From NCBI GenBank assembly GCA_033060915.1, contig CM065394.1:23706001-23770000 (forward strand): a stretch of 64,000 nt of DNA, in the 5' to 3' direction. The notes below the pieces were generated by a model. That model ran no database searches. It was given only the letters and a program-made list of their open reading frames with translations, and was not told the DNA's origin. This document shows, one piece after another, positions 1-11,776 of the stretch. A program made the position numbers and the translations under genes. Positions within the stretch are counted from its first letter, which is position 1. Each line of letters opens with the position of its first letter. The stretch is from Euryodendron excelsum (Eukaryota > Streptophyta > Magnoliopsida > Ericales > Pentaphylacaceae).

Positions 1-1296
1 TAAAATGGTTATTTTGATTGGAATTAGTCAAAAAGAGTCAAGATGGATTGGGGTGGCATATTAAGCATGCAGGACTATTTGGGGATGGTCTTGGAAGCTA
101 TATTTACCGTCTGGAGGGGTTTGTACTATGCAGCGATGCCCATGGGCAAAACGGTCATTTTGATAGAAATTGACCGGAACGGGAACAAGAACGGGACCAG
201 AATTGGTCAAGATGGCGTATTAAGTATGCATAACTGTCTAGGAACATTTTGGAAGGGTGGACTTATTATCTTAAGTGATTTTGAACTTTTTTAAAGACAT
301 GCCTAGAGGCCCAAGAGGCAAATCTAGTCATTTTTCACCTAGTCAGGCTAGCAAACGCCCGTGTTGACCTAAGTGTTGGTTCCCAAGATTACCCGATCTC
401 GGAAAGCTAGTTGTGTGGTTTTGGTCCTGAGATCGCACAGTCTTAAAGAGCTACCTGGAGGGTGGTGTTGGTTCCTAAGATCGCCCGATCATAGAAAGCT
501 ACCTGGAGGGTGGTGTTGGTCCCCGAGATCGCCTGGTCTCGGAGAACTACCGGATAACAGACATTCTACATTAGTAGGCTAGCAGGCACCAAAAATGAAC
601 TGTCTAAAATTTGATAAGGTGTTGGTCCTCGAGATCACCTGATCTCGGAAAGCTACCTGGATGGCGTTGGTTCCTGAGGCTACCCAGTATCGGAAAGTTA
701 CCAGAATGGCGTTGGTTTCCGAGACGCCTAGTCTCAAAAAGCTGCCTGGAGTGCCTAAGGGCAATATGGTCTTTTCAGCTTCAATTGGGCCTTAAAGTCC
801 TGGGATGTAACTAGTTGATTGGATTGGAGTTTGAAAGAGGCGGCCTGGGTTGGTATGTGTTGTGATGTTTGAAACTAGATCCGGTTGGATCGGAGATTGC
901 CGAGCGGGCAAAAAAGGGTGCTTACACAAGCCTCGGACCATAGATCTCTATTTTAAAGACCAAAGCCAGAGTCATTTTTTACAAGAGCTTAAAACATCTT
1001 CAAAGGTTGCCAAATAACCCCATTTTTCAAAACACCTCTCAAGAGGACATTTTCAAATCATTTTCAAAAACATGAGTTTAATCCTCGGATTACACTTAGT
1101 TTTGGGTGAGCTAACACACCTTTAACTATGTTAAGTGGCGACTCCAAACCTTTTTTCAAAAACCCTTAATCAAATGCATTTTAAGTTTAAATCCCATCAC
1201 ACTTGTCCTTTTTAGGATAAGTTCTAACATGAGAGAGTATCGTGCTTTCTGCCCCCGAGTTGCAGAGACTTGAAGGACAAAAACCAAGGCACGACA
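1..1296 (+). mobile_element. 3' end of a Ty3/gypsy-like LTR (truncated by window edge)
   Basis: The last ~400 bases match, motif by motif, the end of the solo LTR at 12814-18035: a 'ggtgagctaac...cacc...aagttaga' block, then 'tggcgactccaaa', then 'gagttctaacaagagag', then the terminal 'aggcacgaca'. The end at 1296 is set by that shared CA terminus. Only this end is in the window, so I cannot tell a solo LTR from a full element. The two copies are clearly diverged, so they are separate family members. No coding domain is visible. The family assignment (long-LTR Ty3, Ogre/Tat-like) is inference. Confidence 0.5.
374..755 (+). repeat. Imperfect tandem array, 45-48 bp unit, about 7 copies
   Basis: Units begin with a 'gttggtYcc' motif near 375, 418, 466, 514, 621, 666 and 711. 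Each contains 'gagatcgcc...gatctcggaaagctacctgga'. Spacing is 45-48 bases, with a ~60-base interruption at about 560-620. The array lies inside the LTR fragment and makes several short open frames that are not genes. Confidence 0.75.
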
Positions 1297-1479
1297 CTGG
1301 ATAATAACTTGAAAAATGAAATAATGTAATCCATAAACATGCATGACAAAGTCTGATTCAAGAAAAATACAATGTAACATGCATCAGAAACTAAAAGACA
1401 TTAAACATACAGACTAACATGTAATAAATACGAATCCAATACGTATTTCAAATGCAAACAGGTTCTAACGAAAATGTTG

Positions 1480-3591
1480 AAACTACACCATGGGGCCTCC
1501 CCTATGTGGACAATGGCATCTATTATGACCAGGTTCCTTACAAATATTGCAACTAAATGTCTATTTTTGCCTCGATTCATCCATCTCATTATGAATTATG
1601 TTGTGCTCTGGCCAGCCTTTTTGAACTACACGTTTGCGACTAGGGTTGCGACAATAGTAGGCCCTTCATAATGAGGCCAGTAATCCTCAACCAATATTGG
1701 CACGAATGAAACTAAGTACACACGTGCATGTATATCTGTTGTGTATTGTGTGCCAAATAAAAACCATGGTTCTTTCCCAGCTGCTGCAGTTGCAGCAAGC
1801 ATGTGCTAGCAAGGTAGGTGGTATATGACCCATTTGCCGCATGAACACTTTGGTGGGTAAAGGTCACAACCTGTTTATTATTGCCTTCACCTCAATTTCC
1901 ACCTCCACAGACACATCAGCCCTGTACAATGCCAAATTTTGTATATTAAACCCAACGACATTAGAGATAGCAACAAATGATAGTTGTAAATTAAAACATA
2001 TATTACCAATAAAAAACTATTACACGTTGACCGGATGCAATTTTGTTCCACACGTCAAATTTAAGTTGCACTTCTTTAGGGAAATTGTGGCCATTGTCAC
2101 TGTCACGCTGTATCTCACCACATCGTGCAATGAAACTCTAAACAAAATGGTAGTAAGTTACCTGCACAGATGCTATTAAGGCACCATTGTAACCCTCAGA
2201 ATTGTTGGTCATGATGATCCCCCAATGAAACCCACCATCGTGGGCCAATGTCCAGTTACTCGCATCCTCTGCACTTAATTCTGCATAACACTTCGGAAAT
2301 ATCCTTTATATTTTCTCCATTATTTTGTTTCATTTTCGAACTTGATGAGCTATGCCAACAACCCACACTAAGTCCTTGATCTTTATCTTGTCGTAATTTG
2401 TATAGTAGTTACTGAGGATGTTTTGAAGGCAATACCTATGAAAATCAGGGGGTTAACTCTCCCTAGGATTTTCCCATTCTCATTCAATGGCATTTAGTAG
2501 GCTTGCCTTAGGAAAATAAGAATTGAAGCCCTATTCATAGCTTTTTCGATCTATCTAAGCTACTACGTCAATTTGTGATTCAATCGATTGCGGTCTAAAA
2601 TTATAATAACCCGTACAATTCTAGAGACAACGCAATGTCTGAATAAGTATATGAACCACAACTAGTTACAAATATCTTCAACCTCCACAATGGCAAAAGC
2701 TAGGGGAAAAGTTATACCTCTCGCAGTGATTCCAACAGGTATAAGTATAACACCCTTGTATTTCCAATAGAGGTGGGTATCATCAATCAATATGAATACA
2801 CGAGGTGAATGCCCAATCAAACTCGACTAGGTGATTTACGTCCTCAGGAAAAGGTCTCAAGAACTTGGATTGTCCCAGGGTTTCTTGACTGCAATGTCTT
2901 CAAATATCTGAGGAGCTTGGTGAACAACTCATTCAATTTCCCAAATATCATCTTTATGGCTTTTGTTCTTGTAAGCCAAGCTTTCTTGTAGGAGTCTGTG
3001 TGATGGTGATGTGTTTTAACATCTTCAACAATTGACACATCTTCCAGTTCAGATCTTTCTATGCAATTAAAACATAGTTTAAGTACATAATGCGAAATGC
3101 TTAGATAAGAAACAAATATATTATTGTCACTAAGTTCGAATGTAAATGCAACACATTGTGACTTGTGATATGATAACGTGCACTATGAAGTTTGCATCTA
3201 GATTACGATGGCCCATGTTTGGCATCCCACATAAGCAGGTGTGAGGGCCAGGGTACTGCGTAACCTCCCACATCTCATGCTTTTTTTTGAAAGCACAAAG
3301 CATCCAAATGCAATCTTGTGCGCACTTAACTTTTCACAATTTAATATTTGTTTTGGCAACCAAATACTCTTTGTTGTTATGCCAGTGATACGTCTTGCAT
3401 GCATTTTGCAAAGCTTTCTTATCATTAAACAACATTCCTTTTTGAAAATCCGGATTACCAATATCCCATACTAAACCACGACGAAACTCATTCTTGCCCA
3501 TTACCGGTGCATCACAACCCTCTAGCAATATGGTGAAGTAAGGAATCGGGCTCTCTTCTTCTTGTTGAACATCATCATCAAAATTGCTCAT
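1480..3591 (-). pseudogene. Mutator-like (MULE) transposase, decayed
   Basis: Reading the minus strand from 3591, blocks typical of plant MuDR-type transposases appear in order, but in different frames and with stops. They are: an N-terminal DNA-binding part (GMLFNDKKALQNACKTYHW, then a Cys/Trp-rich segment ending PGPHTC near 3240); the SYKKAWLTRTKAIKMIFG block near 2980; the DDE-domain start (VFILIDDTHLYWKYKGVIL) and FPLAFAIVEVED near 2680-2790; a WTLAHDGGFHWGIIMTNNSEG block near 2200-2260; a SWIM-type CSCGKW...HLPC near 1800-1845 with a stop in the motif; and a zinc knuckle CNICKEPGHNRCHC near 1504-1551. Known role of the family: cut-and-paste transposition. No intact frame remains, so this copy should be inactive. 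Terminal inverted repeats were not found with confidence. Confidence 0.82.
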
Positions 3592-4545
3592 GAGAGTGGA
3601 GCAGCATCTACATCTTCATATAATTTATTTGACTGAATATCCGAAGACCTTGTGTTCAAATCAAAATGCATAGGCAGGCACCATTAGAGTCAACCATACG
3701 CTACACTAGATCTATATCTTAAGTCTATCTCTTGGTAGGTTATTATGAAAGACTAGCTATGTTTATAGTACGTAGTACGTTGAAGTGATGACATACTACT
3801 CGACCCAATGCCACCTTCCCCAAACAAACTAGGGCAACCATTTTGCTACGTGCTACAGAAATGAAATGGATTGTCATATTGGTCTAATGGGTGTGGAACT
3901 GGCACAAAATAACTTATATATTGGCTCATGTCAACCACTGCATGTTCATTATTGTGGCATACGTTCCTTTGCCCCAATGTCAACATCATAGAGAAATTCC
4001 CCATCATTAACGTATCACCGTAATCCGCTAATAGTCAATCATACCCATGAATATCACCCCACATTGGATCCATTGCAGGGTTCACATCAACTATAGCATT
4101 CTCTTTCTGAATGTATATCTCGATGCAGTTCACCCATTCAATTCTTTGGGGAAGTTGTAGAACAATTTGCAATGTTCCGTCAACGTTGATTGAAAGTTTT
4201 TTATATCTCACCGAGTCCCCTTAATTCATGTATGGACATCTATATGAGAATTTCAACCTTATATATTTTTTGTCCTTGGCAACTATAGGCATACACATGT
4301 CATGTAGTTTAGACAATGTGCATTCCAATAGTATACTGCAACATCCCTGGCAGTCTATGTTGTAGACTGTCCATTCTTTACGATCTTTCACTATTTTTTT
4401 GTCCTAGTAAAACATTACCATTGTCTCTCCCACTTTTTGTCCTTCAACACAAAACGAACAGATTATACCAATATACATTTGAAAACAAAAAAATTTCAGA
4501 ATTTATTAAATTTTTTTTCAATTTTGAATTCTTTTAAATAATTTC
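3592..4545 (-). other. Probable 5' part of the MULE, no open frame
   Basis: The minus strand here reads like the poorly conserved N-terminal region of plant MULE proteins (short acidic stretches, WGDIHGYD-like near 4040). Every frame is broken and no clear domain can be named. Nothing else is recognisable in this ~950-base stretch. Confidence 0.3.
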
Positions 4546-4549
4546 AAAT

Positions 4550-4682
4550 ATGTAGGGTTAACCTAGGGTTAGGTTGATTTAGGGTTTTTCTAAGTACGAG
4601 TTAGGTTAACCTAGGCTTAGGTTCACCTACTAACTAGGGTTAGGTTGATATACGGTTTAAGATTTACTAACTAGGGCTAGGA
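4550..4682 (+). repeat. Degenerate TAGGGTT-rich repeats
   Basis: Several copies of 'ctagggttaggttgat' and 'aacctagg' occur within 130 bases. The plant telomere unit (TTTAGGG) is suggested but never repeated in perfect tandem. It could be a decayed interstitial telomere-like stretch or simply a subrepeat of the MULE end. Confidence 0.35.
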
Positions 4683-4709
4683 TAAATAAATAAATAAAAT
4701 ATTTAAATT

Positions 4710-4868
4710 AATAAATTTAGTGAGTCTCTTAAAAATATTAGTGGTTATCTTAAAATACGATAGTCTAGTTTTTAATGTATATCTTAAAAATTATTTACTT
4801 GCAAAAATGAAATTACTAAATTTTTTTCTAAATATCTTAATAACTTTTACAATTTAAATTGTTAAATC
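4710..4868 (+). repeat. Host-site tandem repeat, left part (split by the copia insertion)
   Basis: The unit 'gtgRgtctcttaaaa...atctt(g/a)aaaattattta ctt...aaaatgaaa.tactaaa...atatcttaataa' is present here. It recurs right of the copia element (18682-18900). The element therefore inserted into an older AT-rich tandem array with a period of roughly 160-190 bases. Confidence 0.6.
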
Positions 4869-6151
4869 TATTGACTCCATGCCTTGATTTTGATGATTAC
4901 AAAACATGATTTAGTGATCTAATGATTCTACTTAGTATACAGATTATGTCATGCCTTAATTTCAATTAGACTATGACTTGAAGCTTGACACATTGAATAT
5001 ATTGAATAACTTATGTGTTGAGAAGTTTGTTAAGAAGGATTAAAGATTTGTAAGCATGATGAGTTGACACATTCGACAAGCTCATGTTTACAATCTCATC
5101 TCAAAAAGATTGAAGATGCTTAAAGATAACAAAGACCAGTTGAAATGAAATCACAAGACTTGAAAGCTCCTTTGAAGATTGTGTTGAAATCTTAAGTCGA
5201 TAGAAAAAGCTATATTGATTGAAGAGCCCTAGAAACAACCAAATTGGAATGATTTCATCTCAAAAAGATTGAAAGTGTTCAAAGAAGTTAAAGATCAGTT
5301 GAAGAAGAGATCACAAGACTAGGAAGCTCCGTTAGAAATTTTGAGAAAGTCTTGGATCAATGGAGAAAGTGATGTTGATTAGAGAGCCCTCCAAGTAATC
5401 AAAGTGGATTGATGTTATCTCAAAGAGATTGAAGGTGTTCTTAAAGATCAACATGTATTAGAGAAGTCTTTTGAAGCCTTACAAATCTTAGTTGGATGAT
5501 AACTTTGAAGAAGATTGAAGAAGACTTGCAAAAATTGAGGTGTCTAGGCAAAAAAAGTCAACCCCTCTAGCTCAGGAGTCAATACATTGAAACAGTGGCT
5601 TAGACCAGAATCTTCCAAAAAAAAAAGAGTCAACACATTCTCTTTGCTAGTTGTTAGGGTATTCATTGAGCTTGCAGCCACTTGTCTACTCTTTACAAGA
5701 GTTACCCATTCTGTAAACTTCATCTATATCACTTGGGTGGGTTTGTATACCTGTGAGTTTGAGTGTTCTTGTTAAAACCACTTGTAAGTTTGAGTAAAGC
5801 TTAGACAAAATCATTTGAAGGGCTTAAGAGTTAGGGAATAACTCTTGTACAAAGTGAGCTGGGCACTTGAAAAACTAGCACCTGCTGTGTAAAGGTGTTT
5901 TTGCATAGTGGAAGGCTATCAAGGGGATCTTGGGGGTGAGGATGTAAGGCATACGTTGTGATTGAATCTCGGTAAATCTTGTGTTCATCTTGTGCTCTGT
6001 TTTACTTTTTTGCACCTTATAGCTTGCTTGCTTAGTTTATATCTTACTTAACTACTGTTCTATTTGTTTATTGTTATTTAATTTCATTATTTGTGGTTAT
6101 TTTTTAAAAACCCAATTCACCCCCCTCTTGGGTTGCATCTTTGGGCCAACA
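4869..6151 (+). repeat. 5' LTR of the copia element
   Basis: It aligns to 11777-12813 plus 18041-18676. It starts TATTGACTCC (the canonical TG has become TA) and ends CCAACA just before the primer-binding site. It is about 390 bases shorter than the 3' LTR because of a deletion at about 5639, between two ACATT motifs. Confidence 0.88.
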
Positions 6152-6166
6152 ATTGGCATCAGAGCT
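6152..6166 (+). promoter_or_regulatory. Primer-binding site
   Basis: The sequence attggcatcagagct directly follows the 5' LTR. It closely matches the plant copia PBS complementary to initiator methionine tRNA (tggtatcagagc), with one changed base. Confidence 0.75.
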
Positions 6167-6207
6167 AATACTCTTTTTTAAAGGCTTAACATTCTTAGAG
6201 TTGATCC

Positions 6208-9200
6208 ATGGCAACCATGTTTGGAAACTCTTTAGGTAAAGGTCAATCCATCAATAGACCTCACATGTTTAATGGGACAAACTATAATTATTGGAAGAAT
6301 AGAATGAGGATAAATATCCAATCCCTCGACTATGAGTTATAGAGGATCATTATTAATAGTCCTAAGACTCCCACCAAAACTGTTGAGCGGGTAGTTATGC
6401 CCAAACCTGAAAATGAATGGGATGAGGATGACTTGAAGCTTTTGTAATCTAATGCTAAATCTATAAACATTTTATATTGTGCCTTAGACCCCAATGAATT
6501 CAATAGAATCTCCACTTATGAATCTGTCAATGAGATTTGGGATAGACTTAAAGTGACTCATGAAAGACTACTCAGGTCAAGGAGTCCAAAATTAACATTC
6601 TTGTACACAATTATGAATTATTTAGAATGAAATCTGATGAGTCTATTACTGAAATGTTTGCTAGATTCACTGACATTATTAATAGCTTAAAGTCTCTTAA
6701 AAAAGTGTATCCTAACAGTGAACATGTAAGAAAGATCCTTAAATCTTTGCTAAAGACATGAAAAGTCGAGGTGAAAGCTATACAAGAAGCCCAAGACCTC
6801 AACACTTTACCAGTTAAGGAGCTTTTGGATCTCTCATAACCTATGAGCTAATCCAAAAGTAAAATGCTCAAGAAGAGGAGGACAAAAGGAAAAAATCTGT
6901 TGGATTCAAGTCCACCACACCAAAAAATGAATCTGGAAATGAAGATGAAGATGAGGAAGATCTTGACCTCATTACAAGAAAATTCAAGAGATTCATGAAA
7001 AGAAGGTGGAAAAGAGGAAGGAAGCCTAATGCAAAGGGAGAATCCACTAACAAGAATTCAACCATCATATGTTTTGAATGTAAAAAGCTAGAACATATGA
7101 AAGCTGAGTGCCCAATGCTAAAGAAAAAAGGAAACAAAGGCAAAGGGAAAAGAGTTTTGGCAGCCACTCCAAGGCAGCCACAACTTGGAGTGATGATGAG
7201 GAATCCAACTCAGATGAAGAAACTAAACCTCGAGAGGTTGCAAACCTGTCTCATGGCACAAGAAGAAGAAACTGAGGTATCATCTTCTAAATCATTTGAT
7301 TTTTCATTTAATGAGTTACAAGATGTTTTTGATAATTTACTTGCTGAATTTAAAAAGATGGGCATAAAAATTACTCTTCTCAAGAAGATGGTTTCCACTC
7401 TCACAAAGGAAAGTGAGGTTTTACAAAAGGATAATGAGATTTTGAAAAATGAGAACTTTTTCTGAAAATAAAAAGTAAAGGACTTGGAAAAATCTCTTGC
7501 AAAATGTGTTGAAGGGAAAGAAAAACTTAATGTCATGCTTGGTAAACAAAAGTGTTCTCTTGACAAGGCTGAAATAAGTTATAATCCTTTTAAAGATAAA
7601 AAGTTTTCAAAAATAAAAATTACATGTTTTTGCTGTCAAAAAAGAGGCCATCCAGCTAGCCAATGTTTTATCATGCAAAAAACACATGTAGCCAAGAAGG
7701 CTTGGGTCCCAAGAGGACCATTGAAGACTAACTCCTTTCGACCCAAGATGGTTTGGGTACCAAAGGTCAAAGGTTGAGTTGTTTATCTTGTAGTTATGTT
7801 TTCAAGCTAAATCCAAGAAGGATCATTAGTACTTGGATAGTGAATGCTCAAGACTCATGACTGATAATGAAACCCAATTCACATCCCTTACACCAAAAGA
7901 TGGAGGCTTGGTCACTTTTGAAGATAACATCAAAGGCAAGATCATTGGCATAAGTAGTATTGGTAAAGATTCTTCAATCTCTATTGAGAATATTTTATTT
8001 GTTAAAGGCCTCAAGCATAATCTTTTGAACAAAGTTTTATTTAGAAAATTTTTTAACAAAACCCCATAAGAGCTTTGGAAAGACAAGAAGCCAAATATTT
8101 CATACTTTAGAGCTTTGGATGCAAGTGCTTTGTGTTGAATAACAATAAAGATTACCTTGATAAGTTTGATGCAAAATTTGATGAGGGTGTCTTTCTTGGC
8201 TATTCCACACATAGCAAGGCCTATAAAGTTTTCAATAAAAGAACTTTAGTTGTTGAGGAATCAATGCATATTACCTTTGATGAACTAAACTCTTTGCCTA
8301 GAAAAGTTATGAGTGATGATGTAGAGTAAAGCATGGACAATCTCAACATCAATCAAAACACAAGTGAAGCCACACTAAAAGAGAAAAATGAGCCAGACTT
8401 TCCTTCAAGCCAACATGATGTGAATGAAGGGCTGCTAAAGGAATGAAAGTTTGTTCACAATCATCCAACAAAGCAAATACTAGATGATCCATCACCAGGG
8501 GTAAGGACAAGATCACCTCTTAGAAATGTTTGCAACCATCTTGCTTTTCTATCTTAAATTGAACCAAAATGTTTTCAAGATGCTAAAAATGATGAGTATT
8601 GGATTTTGCCATGCAAGAAGAATTGAACCAATTTGAGAGGAATGAGGTTTCGAACCTTATTCTTAGACCTAAAGATCATCCAGTTATTGGTACCAAAAGG
8701 GTTTTTAGAAACAAAATAGATGAATCTGGAATAGTGATAAGAAATAAGGCTAGATTTGTAGATCCAGACTATAATCAAGAAGAAGGAATTGATTTTGATG
8801 AGACCTATGCACGTGTACCTATATTAGAAGCTATTAGAATGTTACTTGCATTTTCATGTTTTAAAATTTTCAAACTTTATTAAATGGATGTAAAAAGTGA
8901 ATTTTTTAATAGATTTATTTATGAAGAGATTTATGTGAAGCAACCTCATGGTTTTGAAAATTCAAAGTTTCCAAATCATGTTTTCAAACTTATAAAATCA
9001 CTTTATAGTTTAAAACAGGCCCTAAAGGCTTGGTATGAAAGATTAAGCAAATTTTTTTATTGAAAATGATTTTACAAGAGGAAAGGTTGATACTGTACTT
9101 TTTATAAAGATTAGAGATCATGATATGTTTATTCTATAAATTTATGTGGATGACATTATATTTGGCTCTACTAATTAGAAACTTTACAAGGAATTTGCTA

Positions 9201-10084
9201 AGTGTATACCGAGTGAGTTTGAGATGAGCATGATGGGAGAACTTAATTACTTCCTTAGACTTTAAATCAAACAATCAAAGGAAGGAATCTTTATTAACCA
9301 AGCTAAGTACATCAAAGATCTACTCAAAAATTTTGGAATAGAAGATGCAAAATCATTGTACACTCCAATGAATACTTTAGCTAAGCTTGACAGTGATGAA
9401 AAAGGTACTTCTGTGGACACCAAGCATTATAGAAATATGATTGGTTCTTTACTCTATTTAACTTCTAGTAGATCTAATATCATGTTTAGTGTGTGTTAAT
9501 GTGCTAGATTTTAATTTAATCCCAATGAATCACATGTGGTTGCTATTAAAAGGATATTTAGATATCTCAAGCACACACCTAACCTAGGATTGTGGTGCCT
9601 TAAGAGCACATCATTTAGTATAATTGGTTACTCTAATGCTGACTATGCTGGGAATAAATTTGATGAAAAGAGTACTAGTGGCTCTTGTCAATTTCTTGGT
9701 AATATTCTTGTTTCATGGTTTAGTAAAAAATAAAATTTAGTTTCTACAACTAAGGTTGAGTATGTTACAATTGAAAACTGTTGTGCTCAAGTTCTTTGGA
9801 TCAAATATCAACTTGAGGATTTTGTTTTAATATTTGAACACAGTCCTATTAGATGTGATAACATAAGCACCATCAATTTTAGTAAAAATCCTATTCAACA
9901 CTCTCACACAAAGCACATTAAAATTAGACATCATTTTATACTTAATCATGTGCAAAAAGGTAATATTATGCTTGATTTTGTGAGCACTGATCATCAATTA
10001 GCCGATGTCTTCACAAAACCACTAAGTGATGATAAATTTTGTATGATTAGAACAGAATTGGAGATGAGCAATCCATTATCTTGA
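6208..10084 (+). pseudogene. copia gag-pol, broken, integrase core missing
   Basis: Gag starts at ATG 6208 (MATMFGNSL...NGTNYNYWKNRMR) and soon meets stops and frame changes. A CCHC zinc knuckle (CFECKKLEHMKAEC) lies near 7066-7110 and a second one (CFCCQKRGHPASQC) near 7625-7670. The protease region (LDSECSRLMTDN) is near 7832, with a changed residue where DSG.S is usual. Right after GLKHNLL (about 8033) the sequence jumps to the distal integrase segment (NKTP.ELW, then KFDAKFDEGVFLGYS), so the catalytic D-D-E core is missing. Reverse transcriptase blocks follow (DFDETYARV near 8800, VKSEFFNRFIYEE near 8895, YVDDIIFG near 9145), then RNase H and the ADVFTKPL end near 10010, with a stop at 10082. 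In-frame stops are frequent throughout. Known role: replication of the element. This copy is inactive. Confidence 0.88.
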
Positions 10085-10425
10085 GTGCTTATTTGTTATA
10101 TATGTTTGATTATACATATGAATCATTTGAAACCTATTGTATGTCTATTTGCTGCATTTCATGCCATTTAAAAGTCATTTCTGCATTTTATGAGAAAAAG
10201 AGTAGACCCATGCCTTCAAGGAGTTGACTCTTGTATTCTGGAATTGACTCCTGGTGACTTTTGTTAAAAAGAGTCGACCCCTCTTGCTTAAAGAGTCGAC
10301 CCATTTTAACAAAAAGCTCAGACAGCATCCAATGAAAAGAAAAGAACCTTTGATCCCAAATCAGACGAGTATAATCAGAAGACCTTATCTAGAATAAGAT
10401 ATTTCTTTACCAACCAAACCAAGAA

Positions 10426-10995
10426 GTGGACCCAAAGAAAAAAAGAGGTGGTGGTGGTGGTAGTACAACACCAAGGGCAAGAACATTTGAAAAAGGTGAA
10501 TCCTCTAGAATTCCAAGAGAACTATTTCCCATGGACATTGTGCCTAGCAGCAGTTTTGTGCAGATGAAAATCTTGATGAACATGATAAAAGAAATAAAGA
10601 AATATCAAGAAGAGATGTTCATCAAGCTTGACAAAAAGATTGATAATGGAGCAATGAGGCTACTACAAACTGAGAAGAAGGTAAGGGAAATGAGTAAGGC
10701 ATTTGTAACTGAGGAAAACAAGCTAAAAGAGGATATCTCCAATGATATTGCTGTCTCAACTGAGCATATTGGGAAATACATCAAGAAAATAGTTAGAGAT
10801 GAATACAAACCCCTCTACCTTGGAACAACAAAGTTTGTAAAAGAGGACGCTAGCACTGATGAGATGGATGAATCTATTGAAAGAGCCAACACCTCTCCTT
10901 ATCTATCTCATCCATCACCTGCAAAACTATCTAATCCTTCTGGCCAAACCACTCCAAAGCCATCAGCAAGCACTCACAAGTATGGTTTGAGGTAA
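10426..10995 (+). CDS. Extra ORF between pol and the 3' LTR (Sirevirus env-like position)
   Basis: An uninterrupted 189-residue frame lies after the decayed pol, where many Sireviruses carry a third, so-called envelope-like ORF. It starts MDPKKKRGGGGG, a basic and glycine-rich N-terminus. A central region of about residues 50-130 is rich in K, E, I, L and M and looks coiled-coil, and the C-terminus is Ser/Pro/Thr-rich. I see no convincing signal peptide or membrane segment, so a real envelope role is not supported. The closed gag-pol next to it makes this intact frame noteworthy. It could be the 3' remnant of a longer ORF or chance survival. Confidence 0.5.
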   Translation: MDPKKKRGGGGGSTTPRARTFEKGESSRIPRELFPMDIVPSSSFVQMKILMNMIKEIKKYQEEMFIKLDKKIDNGAMRLLQTEKKVREMSKAFVTEENKLKEDISNDIAVSTEHIGKYIKKIVRDEYKPLYLGTTKFVKEDASTDEMDESIERANTSPYLSHPSPAKLSNPSGQTTPKPSASTHKYGLR

Positions 10996-11448
10996 AGAAA
11001 CCCAGCCAAGTTTACCAACACTGTTGATGACCCTGTTGATCTCTCCCAAACCCCATCTCCCAAAGCCAAATGAGCAATCTTGCAATTGGATTTACCTCTT
11101 CTAAACGATATTTTTCAATAGGATGGTGTGTCATCCTTTAAAACAAATATATTTGTAATATTTTGTGAATATTTTTACTTTTTAAACTCTATGAATGCCT
11201 ATTATATACAAATAGTTTGTTTTGAATTGCCTTGCCTTATCTTTGCTAATTTAATAAGGTGATTAATGATTGCCTTTGGTTGCTACCCCAACATTAGCAT
11301 TATTCTTATTTTAAGATTTTTTGCTATTGTACTTGTCTTTATTATCTATTTATCACTCTTTTTTATGAATTGACAAAAAGAGCAAGAAAGAATTGATATA
11401 TGAATGATGCTTAGTATGATAGAAATCTTATGTACATAAGCAATTTAA

Positions 11449-11776
11449 CTAAAGGGGAGAAAGAATTTATATGAATAATTACCTGATTGGGATGTTTGAT
11501 TGGCATCAATTGTCTTTGAGCAAATCTAATAACAGTGTTACATTACAAAAGAAAAGGGGAGCAAAAGGATTTATGCTGTGAACCTCTAAATTTGTTGATT
11601 GTTTTGCTCTGAACCTGAAAAATGCTTTGAGACATAAAGCACAAAAGAAAGAGAGAGCAAATTTCTAGTATAAAGCTTTCATTTTCTATCTATTATTACA
11701 CACTGTTTAGTCCATTAGATTTTAAGCATATTGTCCATATTAATTGAGGTTTTGTCATCATCAAAAAGAGGAAAAT
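11449..11776 (+). promoter_or_regulatory. Polypurine tracts upstream of the 3' LTR
   Basis: Purine runs occur at 11453-11465 (aaggggagaaaga), 11547-11567 (agaaaaggggagcaaaagga-type) and 11763-11775 (aaaaagaggaaaa, adjoining the LTR). The last is the expected plus-strand primer. Repeated copies of the tract upstream of the 3' LTR are a known Sirevirus trait. Confidence 0.65.

Noticed and set aside
4550..4682. Interstitial telomere
   Set aside because: TAGGGTT words are present but never in perfect tandem; listed only as a degenerate repeat.
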